Positions 58,573 through 64,000 of a DNA stretch of 64,000 nucleotides are shown in pieces; positions within the stretch are counted from its first letter, which is position 1; every line of letters starts with the position of its first letter. The stretch covers positions 1 through 64,000 of the forward strand of contig DASXMR010000123.1 of assembly GCA_036495525.1 (NCBI GenBank), in the 5' to 3' direction. This DNA comes from DASXMR01 sp036495525. Lineage in GTDB: Bacteria; Actinomycetota; Actinomycetes; Streptosporangiales; Streptosporangiaceae. Below the pieces are notes generated by a model. It did not search any database and was not told the origin of the DNA. It saw nothing but the letters and a program-made list of their open reading frames with translations. A program made the translations under genes and the position numbers.

Positions 58573-59415
58573 ATGGTTGGTCATCAGCTGCGCCGCGGTT
58601 CGGTCCGCAGGAGTTTCAGGACGAGCCGGGCGCCGAGAGGCCGGTTCATGGCGGGCCTTGCCCGGGCCGGGCTAGCCGCCCGCGGCACGATGTACGTCCT
58701 CATCGGCATCATCGCGATCCAGATCGCGGTCGGCGCCGGCCAACATCAGGCCGACCGCAGCGGTGCCGTCCGGCTGGTCGCGGCCACGCCGTTCGGCACG
58801 CTCATCCTCTGGCTGCTGGTGATCGGCTTTGCCGGAATGACATTGTGGCGGCTGTCGGAGGCCGCGTTCGGCGCAGCGGGACCTGACGGCAGCAAGCCAG
58901 CCAAGCGCGCGGCCAATCTGGCCCGCGGAATCTTCTACGGGTTCGTCACTTACGGCATTCTCAAGTACGCGCTGGGAATCGGCTCACCGTCGTCCAGCGA
59001 CCGGACTTCGCGTGACCTCACCGCCACCGCGCTGCACCACCCCGGCGGTCAGATCATCGTGATCCTGGCCGGCCTCGGATTCATCGCGGGTGGCCTCTAC
59101 GTGGCCTACCGGGCGCTGACCGCCAAGTTCAGCAAGCGGCTGCGGATGGCAGGCACGAGCCCCGCGACGCGCACGTCGGTGCGGCGGCTCGGCCAGGTCG
59201 GCGGCACGGCCCGCGGCGCCGTGTTCTGCACGGTCGGGGTCTTCCTGGTGGTCGCCGCGCTCAGCGATCAGCCGCACAAGGCCAAGGGCATCGACTCAGC
59301 GCTGCGCGCGCTCGCGCACACGCCGCTCGGTCCTTTCCTGCTGGTCATCGTCGCGATTGGCCTGATCCTGTTCGGCGTCTTCTCGTTCTGCGAAGCGCGC
59401 TGGCGCGAAGTCTGA
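58573..59415 (+). CDS. DUF1206-family membrane protein
   Basis: The 280-residue protein has six predicted transmembrane helices in three pairs, each pair beginning with an ARAG- or RGI-like segment (LARAGLAARGTMYVLIGIIA; LARGIFYGFVTYGILKYALG; GGTARGAVFCTVGVFLVVAA). This three-fold repeat is the DUF1206 pattern. The function of the family is unknown. It stands alone between the DAGK fusion and the PadR region. ATG 58573 is the start. Confidence 0.88.
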   Translation: MVGHQLRRGSVRRSFRTSRAPRGRFMAGLARAGLAARGTMYVLIGIIAIQIAVGAGQHQADRSGAVRLVAATPFGTLILWLLVIGFAGMTLWRLSEAAFGAAGPDGSKPAKRAANLARGIFYGFVTYGILKYALGIGSPSSSDRTSRDLTATALHHPGGQIIVILAGLGFIAGGLYVAYRALTAKFSKRLRMAGTSPATRTSVRRLGQVGGTARGAVFCTVGVFLVVAALSDQPHKAKGIDSALRALAHTPLGPFLLVIVAIGLILFGVFSFCEARWREV

Positions 59416-59906
59416 CCCGCAGCCCCGCACAGCGCCCGGCAGTCATCAGCCGCTTCCGCTGACGCGGCGGGCCTGCTGGCGCTGTTGCTGGGGCTGGGCA
59501 GGCACGCTTACTCTTACCGGCAGGCGGCGGCACGCCGGGAGCGGGGCCTTGCGGCGGACCAGGTTCGCCCCGCCGCCTGGGCCCCGGCGGCCTCGCGGTG
59601 CCGACGCCCAGCCGCCAGCAGCCGCAGCTGCCCCGATCCCGGCCAGCGTAGTGGGGGCCGGTGCGCAGGCCGGCACAGCTACCGACCGGCTGCCGGCGGA
59701 CAGCGGTCACCCCGTGGCGCCGCCGCGGTCATCGGCCGGGTCGCAGCTACTCGAGCTGCCTCGCTACGCATTCGACGGTTTCCGCGGCGTGGGCGCCTGA
59801 CTCTCGCCACGCGATGCAACCGCTGTAGTGAGTTGCGCTATACCGCAGCCCGATATACTGTCAGGCGATACATCGAGGGTGCCGCCTGACGAGCGGGGAG
59901 CGTGAC
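59416..59906. other. 491-bp stretch without a credible gene
   Basis: Several frames here encode only Arg/Pro/Ala-rich strings and I do not support any. The last 80 bp contain repeats of GATATAC/GATACAT type (59851-59874), a likely promoter and operator for the following PadR gene, including TATACT as a -10 candidate. Confidence 0.55.
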
Positions 59907-60230
59907 GTGGCAGAACGACTTGACCGGTGGGCCGATCCGCCGCTGCTGGTGCTGGCCAGCCTGGCCGAAGGGCCGAAGCACGGCTACGCCATTACGCAGG
60001 ATGTGGACGCGACGATGGGCGTGCGGCTCAGCGCCGGCACACTGTACGCGGTGATCGCGCGGCTGGAGTCTCGCGGGCTCATCGAGCCGCTGGAGTCCGA
60101 GGACCGGCGGCGACCGTACCAGATCACGGCGGCCGGCGCGCACGCGCTGGAACGGGAGGCAGATCGGATGAGCAAGGTCGCACTCGTGGCCAGCAGCCGG
60201 CTGACGGCACAAGGCTGGGCCGGCGCATGA
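59907..60230 (+). CDS. PadR-family regulator
   Basis: The 107-residue protein has the PadR winged helix (LLVLASLAEGPKHGYAITQD, LSAGTLYAVIARLESRGLIE, RRRPYQITAAG) and a short C-terminal helix. GTG 59907 follows GAGCGGGGAGCG. It overlaps the following membrane protein gene by 4 bp (ATGA), and such PadR-membrane pairs are widespread in actinobacteria. It likely represses its own operon through the AT-rich site upstream. Confidence 0.9.
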   Translation: MAERLDRWADPPLLVLASLAEGPKHGYAITQDVDATMGVRLSAGTLYAVIARLESRGLIEPLESEDRRRPYQITAAGAHALEREADRMSKVALVASSRLTAQGWAGA

Positions 60231-61207
60231 GCCCCCAGGATGCCCGGCTGGCCCCGGCCCCCCGGCCGCAGCGGGCGTGGCTGGCTCGTGCCACGCTCGG
60301 CCTGTACCCGCCTGCCTGGCGAGCCCGTTACGGCGGCGAGGTCAGCGCGCTCATCGACCAGGCCGGCGGCGGACCCCGCACCGTTCTCAGCCTGGCCGGG
60401 CACGCCCTGCCCGCATGGGTCTGGCCGCCACGGCAGCTGCATGACCAGCCGGCCAGGATGCGCTCCAGCCTGTCGACTCTGCTGCTGGCCGGCGGGGTAC
60501 TGACCGGGCTCGGCCTGGTCTTCGCTCAGCTGACGCAGTTCCAGGGTTACTGGGTGCCCGGCCACCCGGTAGTCGGCGTGGCCTACCGGGTCTTCGATGT
60601 AGCGCTGGCAGCATCGGTGCTGATCGCCGGCGCTGGTGCGCTGCCGCTGTGGCTGGTAATGCTGCGCCGCGCGGTACGCGAGCACCGCGCGCGTGCGCTG
60701 GCCTGGCTGCTGCTGCCAGTTGTCGTACCGGTCGCGTTCGTCCTCTTGCTGGTGGCTGCTGGCACGCTGGCCGGCGGTACCGACGGCGTCGGGACCTGGT
60801 GGTTCCTCGCGCTGACCGTGAGCGGGTTCGCCGCTGCGGCCGTCTCGGCATTCGGCCCTGGTCTGGCTCTGCGCAGCCTCCGGCCGCGCGGGCCCGCCCT
60901 GCGGCTGGCCACGATCGCCGCCTGCCTCGCGGCAGCGACACTGGTCGCCGCCACGGCGGCGAGCGCGGTCGCGGTGATCGGGCTGCACGCCTGGCCGTTT
61001 GTGGCCACGCTGCCCACGCCTTATTTCAGGACGGCGCAGAACGGCAACTTCATTAGGTCCTTCGTGTATGTGCGCGGCTTTCCCGGTCACTTCAGTGGCT
61101 CGATCACCGCGGCGTACCTCGTCGCGGTGACCGGCACGGCGATAACTGCCATCGTGAGCGCCGCCCGCGGCGCCCGCGCCGCGCTCACCACTGCTGCCAG
61201 CAGCTGA
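60227..61207 (+). CDS. Multi-pass membrane protein paired with PadR
   Basis: The 326-residue protein begins with a cytoplasmic part containing LGLYPPAWRARYGGEVSALI, found in many actinobacterial PadR-linked membrane proteins. About six transmembrane helices follow (LLLAGGVLTGLGLVFAQL, VLIAGAGALPLWLVML, LLLPVVVPVAFVLLLVA, and three more before the C-terminus). ATG 60227 overlaps the PadR stop. No transporter motif is evident. Its role is unknown. Confidence 0.8.
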   Translation: MSPQDARLAPAPRPQRAWLARATLGLYPPAWRARYGGEVSALIDQAGGGPRTVLSLAGHALPAWVWPPRQLHDQPARMRSSLSTLLLAGGVLTGLGLVFAQLTQFQGYWVPGHPVVGVAYRVFDVALAASVLIAGAGALPLWLVMLRRAVREHRARALAWLLLPVVVPVAFVLLLVAAGTLAGGTDGVGTWWFLALTVSGFAAAAVSAFGPGLALRSLRPRGPALRLATIAACLAAATLVAATAASAVAVIGLHAWPFVATLPTPYFRTAQNGNFIRSFVYVRGFPGHFSGSITAAYLVAVTGTAITAIVSAARGARAALTTAASS

Positions 61208-61248
61208 GCCCCGGCGGCCTGAACGAGCGCCCCGCTAGCCCGACGGCG

Positions 61249-61290
61249 CTGCCTATGACCGCCCCCCGTCGCCGAGGCGGTCATAGGCAG
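61249..61290. terminator. Bidirectional hairpin terminator
   Basis: The perfect 15-bp arms CTGCCTATGACCGCC (61249-61263) and GGCGGTCATAGGCAG (61276-61290) enclose a 12-nt loop between the convergent membrane protein and YoeB genes. Confidence 0.8.
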
Positions 61291-61335
61291 CTGCTGACGG
61301 GCAGTGGCACCACCGGAGCGCGCCGCGCTAGTGCG

Positions 61336-61590
61336 TCAATAGTGGTAGCGAGCAGCAAGGATGACGACCGCTTCCGCGGTGACCAGGTAGACTAGGCGGT
61401 GCTCCTCGTCGATCCTTCGGGACCAGGCGCCCGGCAGGTGATACTTGAGCGGCTCGGGCTTGCCTATTCCGGCAAATGGATCCCGGCTTATGGCCTCTAT
61501 GAGCTTGTTGATTCTCGCTAACATCTTGCGGTCGGTGCTGAGCCAGGAGGTGTAGTCCTCCCAGCCTTGCTCCTCGAAAACTAGCCTCAT
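61336..61590 (-). CDS. yoeB: YoeB-type toxin (ribosome-dependent mRNA interferase)
   Basis: The 84-residue protein keeps all the catalytic residues known for YoeB at the same numbers: Glu46, Arg65, His83 and Tyr84 (GKPEPLKYHLPGAWSRRI; DEEHRLVYLV; ARYHY end). YoeB cuts mRNA in the ribosomal A site. The ATG at 61590 overlaps the antitoxin stop by one base (TGATG), giving coupled translation. It is intact, in contrast to the two HigB-like remnants in this window. Confidence 0.95.
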   Translation of the reverse strand: MRLVFEEQGWEDYTSWLSTDRKMLARINKLIEAISRDPFAGIGKPEPLKYHLPGAWSRRIDEEHRLVYLVTAEAVVILAARYHY

Positions 61591-61865
61591 CAGGTCTGGC
61601 CTGGCCGGTCTGCATCGGGATCGATGAGCTCACGCTCTGCGAGGCCGGCATTGTTGAGAGCGTTCTCGTACGCGCTGAGCAGCCGGCGAGCGTTCGCTGG
61701 CGAACGGAGCAGGTAGGCACCTTCCTGCAGCGCGGAAAAGTCCTCGGCGGAGATGAGGACCGCATTGCCATGCCGAGAGACGATCTCGACGGCATCGTGA
61801 TCTTCATTGACCTTCTTGATGAGCGGAAAGAGGCTCTTCCGCGCCTCGCTTGCCGTGATTGACAT
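61590..61865 (-). CDS. yefM: YefM-type antitoxin
   Basis: The 91-residue protein has the Phd/YefM fold: MSITASEARKSLFPLIKKVN, VEIVSRHGNAVLISAEDFSA, then ALQEGAYLLRSP and a flexible C-terminus that would wrap YoeB. It represses the operon together with the toxin. ATG 61865 follows AGGAGGCTCTCGG. An inverted repeat (61886-61903) upstream is the likely operator. A longer frame reaching 62711 is spurious. Confidence 0.95.
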   Translation of the reverse strand: MSITASEARKSLFPLIKKVNEDHDAVEIVSRHGNAVLISAEDFSALQEGAYLLRSPANARRLLSAYENALNNAGLAERELIDPDADRPGQT

Positions 61866-61885
61866 GTCCGAGAGCCTCCTAGACC

Positions 61886-61903
61886 GGTACCAGATACAGT
61901 ACC
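61886..61903. promoter_or_regulatory. Candidate YefM-YoeB operator
   Basis: The dyad GGTAC-CAGATACA-GTACC (18 bp) lies 20 bp before the antitoxin start codon. Reading in reverse, TACTGT-type -10 sequence overlaps it. YefM proteins bind short palindromes at this position. Confidence 0.55.
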
Positions 61904-62147
61904 ACTCCAGCAGGGGAGTGTCTGGCCTGGCTGCGCCACGCGCACGTTGCCTGCGCGTCAGCAGGATCAGATAAGGCCCAGCCGGATCGTTCGCCGTGGT
62001 CAAGTTGATCGGTGATTCGAGCGTCCACCCGCCGGACTCCCGCACGGCTCCGGCCGGCCGCGCGCGATGATGGCTTTGCGAGCAAGCCAGAGCCCGCGCC
62101 AGGCCGACCTGCTCGCGAGCACTGACCACCGACGCTGGAGGACTGAG

Positions 62148-62606
62148 ATGACTGACCGGCCGCCGCTGCCGCCGTTCGATCTGACGGCCGCGCTGACGAA
62201 GGTGCAGGCCGCCGAGGACGCCTGGAACACCCGCGATCCGCAGCGGGTGGCCGGCGCCTACACCGTCGACTCGGTCTGGCGCAACCGGGACAGCTTCGTC
62301 AGCGGACGGCCAGCCATCATCGAGTTCCTGCGCGGCAAGTGGGCTCGGGAGCTGGACTACGCACTGCGCAAGAACCTGTGGAGCTTCAGCGACAACCGGA
62401 TCGCCGTCCGGTTTCAGTACGAGTGCCATGACGCGGCCGGGCGGTGGTGGCGTAGCTACGGCAACGAGCTGTGGGAGTTCGACGAGCACGGCCTGATGCG
62501 CCGGCGCGAGGCGAGCATCAACGACGTGCCGATCGGCCAGGCAGAGCGCCGGATCTTCGGCCCTCGCCCGGACAGCGAGCGCGGCGCTGAGTTCCCGCTC
62601 CAGTAG
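62148..62606 (+). CDS. DUF1348 / SnoaL-like NTF2-fold protein
   Basis: The 152-residue protein has the DUF1348 pattern: a first helix (LTKVQAAEDAWNTRDPQRVA), AYTVDSVWRNRDSFVSGRPA, FLRGKWARELDYALRKNLWS, then VRFQYECHDAAGRWWRSYGN and ELWEFDEHGLMRRREASIND. It is an NTF2-like cone fold that binds a small molecule. ATG 62148 follows GGAGGACTGAG. It stands alone, 104 bp before the DinB gene. The substrate is unknown. Confidence 0.9.
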   Translation: MTDRPPLPPFDLTAALTKVQAAEDAWNTRDPQRVAGAYTVDSVWRNRDSFVSGRPAIIEFLRGKWARELDYALRKNLWSFSDNRIAVRFQYECHDAAGRWWRSYGNELWEFDEHGLMRRREASINDVPIGQAERRIFGPRPDSERGAEFPLQ

Positions 62607-62709
62607 CCGGCCGACCTGACCGCTGAGCCCGGGACCAGGTGCGCGGCACCGCTGGCCGGGACCGGCGGGCCCCGCGCCAGTGTCGCCGGCGGCTGACAGA
62701 CTGCAAGGC

Positions 62710-63297
62710 ATGACCGGATCAGACCCGAAAGAAGACCTGCAGCGCTATCTCCAGGCGACCGCCGACGCCTTGCTGTGGAAACTCGACGGCCTGTCGGAGT
62801 ACGACATCCGCCGGCCGCTGACGCCGACCGGCACGAACCTGCTCGGCCTGGTCAAGCACGTGGGCTCGGTGGTGCTCGGTTACTTCGGCGACTGCTTCGG
62901 CCGACCGCGCGAGGAACTCGCCTGGGACGCCCCCGACGCCGGGGTGAACGCCGACATGTGGGCAGCTCCCGGCGAGTCGCGAGAGCTGATCACCGGCCTT
63001 TACCGGCGGGCGTGGGCCTTCGCCGACAAGACCATCAGCGAGCTGCCGCTGGATGCCATCGGCCATGTGCCGTGGTGGCCGCCGGACAGCAACGAGGTGA
63101 CGCTGCACCGGATCATGGTGCACGTGCTGCAGGAGCTCGCCAGGCACGCCGGCCACGCCGACATCGTGCGCGAGCTGATCGACGGCACGGCCGGGCTGCG
63201 CGAAGTCAGCAGCAGCATGCCCGAGCAGGATGAGGCGTGGTGGACCGACTACCGGGACCGGCTGGAGCGCGCCGCGAGCGAGGCTGGCCAGGCGTAA
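62710..63297 (+). CDS. DinB-family protein (DUF664-like)
   Basis: The 195-residue protein has a four-helix DinB bundle with the metal-ligand histidines in place: GLVKHVGSVVLGYFGDCFG (first His), and HVLQELARHAGHADIVRELI (second and third His). It begins with LQATADALLWKLDGLSEYDI. Such proteins are thiol transferases or metal-dependent hydrolases and are inducible by stress in Bacillus. ATG 62710 is preferred over the longer start at 62680. A partial second copy lies 75 bp downstream. Confidence 0.9.
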   Translation: MTGSDPKEDLQRYLQATADALLWKLDGLSEYDIRRPLTPTGTNLLGLVKHVGSVVLGYFGDCFGRPREELAWDAPDAGVNADMWAAPGESRELITGLYRRAWAFADKTISELPLDAIGHVPWWPPDSNEVTLHRIMVHVLQELARHAGHADIVRELIDGTAGLREVSSSMPEQDEAWWTDYRDRLERAASEAGQA

Positions 63298-63371
63298 CTG
63301 CCCTGCCGGGCCGCCCGCGGTCAGCGTGGCGGCTGCGCTGCCTCCGGGCGCGAGTGGCCGCATGCTAGGGG

Positions 63372-63672
63372 CTTTACCGGCGGGCGTGGGCGTTCGCTGA
63401 CAAGACGATCAGCGAGCTGCCGCTGGACGCCATCGGCCATGTGCCCTGGTGGCCACCCGATCGCAGCGAGGTGACGCTGCGATCGGGTGGTACGCATGAT
63501 CGCGGAGACGGCCAGGCATGCCGGCCACGCCGACATCGTGCGCGAGCTGATCGACGGGTCGGCCGGGATGCGAGCGGACGCATCGAACCTGCCGGAGCCT
63601 GCCGACGAGAAGTGGTGGGCCGTCTACCGCGACCGGCTGGAGCGCACCGCGCGCGAGGCCGGCCAGGGCTGA
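63372..63672 (+). pseudogene. Partial, frameshifted DinB duplicate
   Basis: From 63372 the DNA closely repeats the second half of the preceding gene (its 62998 onward), offset by 374 bp: YRRAWAFADKTISELPLDAI, then a break, then MIAETARHAGHADIVRELID and WWAVYRDRLERTAREAGQG. The N-terminal half is missing. A one-base gain at about 63481-63483, inside a perfect 16-bp palindrome, shifts the frame. The divergence in the C-terminal part shows the duplication is not recent. Confidence 0.8.
63453..63490. repeat. Perfect 16-bp inverted repeat in the DinB duplicate
   Basis: CCACCCGATCGCAGCG (63453-63468) and CGCTGCGATCGGGTGG (63475-63490) are exact complements with loop AGGTGA. The intact gene copy lacks this symmetry, so it arose after duplication. 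Confidence 0.85.
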
Positions 63673-63859
63673 GCAGCCGTCACCTGCGGACTGCGCGTGT
63701 CCCTGGTCAGGCCGGCCTGAGCTGCCCAGCGGGCGCTGGGCCATATTCTCGTGCTGCCGCTGATTCTGGCCAGGCGTGTGCCGTGGCCGGGCCAGGGCAG
63801 GAGCAGGACAGGCGCAGTTCTGCGACGGTTCGGCCGCCGCGGATTGAGGGAGGGATCAC

Positions 63860-64000
63860 GTGGCCATCGCGACCATCAACCCGGCGACCGGGGAGACGCT
63901 CAAGACCTTCGAGGAGCTGACCAGCGCGGAGATCGAGCACTGCCTGGCCGCTGCTGCGCGCGCGGCATCGAGCTACCGGCTGACCAGTTTCAGCCAGCGG
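63860..64000 (+). CDS. Aldehyde dehydrogenase, N-terminal part (cut by window end)
   Basis: From GTG 63860 the frame reads AIATINPATGETLKTFEELT and then an Ala-rich helix, the standard N-terminus of NAD(P)-dependent aldehyde dehydrogenases close to succinate-semialdehyde dehydrogenases. A ribosome site GGGAGGGA lies 5-12 nt upstream. Only 47 codons are inside the window, so the catalytic Cys and Glu cannot be seen. Confidence 0.75.
   Translation, partial: MAIATINPATGETLKTFEELTSAEIEHCLAAAARAASSYRLTSFSQR

Noticed and set aside
59485..59889. Forward frame of 134 residues before the PadR gene
   Set aside because: It is Arg/Ala/Pro-rich, has no ribosome site and reads through the promoter repeats of the PadR operon.
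61866..62711. Antitoxin extended to a 373-residue protein
   Set aside because: The upstream part is Pro/Ala/Arg-rich, contains the operator and overlaps the DUF1348 gene. ATG 61865 has a strong ribosome site.
1..64000. CRISPR arrays, rRNA genes and insertion sequences
   Set aside because: I looked for regularly spaced repeats, ribosomal RNA signatures and transposase motifs (DDE, HUH, serine recombinase) and saw none.

Overview
The window is GC-rich with dense, often overlapping genes, many GTG starts and regulator families typical of filamentous Actinomycetota (AfsR-like NB-ARC and SARP regulators, WXG100-like proteins, an FtsK-type conjugation translocase). I cannot place it to genus from sequence alone.

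Region 1 (55-16010) is an integrated element at the 3' end of a tRNA-Leu(GAG) gene. A perfect 25-bp repeat of the tRNA 3' end occurs at 119-143 and 15986-16010, bounding about 15.9 kb. The element reads integrase and XRE regulator (reverse), then a MerR/Xis-like protein, a replication ATPase, a ParB-like protein and small zinc proteins. A gene-free hub with palindromes follows (5848-6490), then a second Xis-like gene leading a tightly overlapping cassette with phage virion features (decoration-like protein, coiled-coil protein, LamG/tail-like protein, HExxH protein). The right arm, on the reverse strand, holds two small membrane proteins, a repeat protein, an FtsK/SpoIIIE translocase, a spread-type membrane protein and two small genes. 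This is the layout of an actinomycete integrative and conjugative element (AICE) carrying a phage-tail-like insert.

Region 2 (16-28 kb) is chromosomal accessory sequence: an RraA-like protein and MFS transporter, a GntR/ABC unit with a frameshifted permease, an anaerobic sulfatase maturase with a SEC-C tail, a higBA locus whose toxin is deleted, a nitrilase/NCS1 permease operon divergent from an HTH-glyoxalase fusion, and a MerR regulator with an aldo/keto reductase sharing MerR-type promoters.

Region 3 (28-46 kb) has a MalT/SARP-like giant regulator, a lipoprotein, an S9 peptidase, class I aldolase, a DHA2 exporter and a GNAT. It then holds the most intriguing locus: an HTH-NB-ARC-TPR regulator (38312-40597) flanked by two copies of a 60-bp promoter block with tandem 11-bp repeats. 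One copy precedes a small gene. The other precedes two tandem 650-residue paralogues, a lipoprotein and a WXG100-like protein. I read this as a regulated, probably type VII-secretion-associated cassette of unknown function.

Region 4 (46-64 kb) contains housekeeping-like and accessory enzymes (SDR, DUF899, polysaccharide deacetylase, patatin, methyltransferase, PAP2 and PAP2-DAGK, DinB), several one-component regulators, an NYN ribonuclease, a second higBA locus with a wrecked toxin, an intact YefM-YoeB pair, a decayed partial DinB duplicate with a perfect palindrome, and the start of an aldehyde dehydrogenase cut by the window edge. Gene remnants are frequent (toxins, aquaporin, aminotransferase, DinB, permease), which suggests a plastic chromosomal arm.
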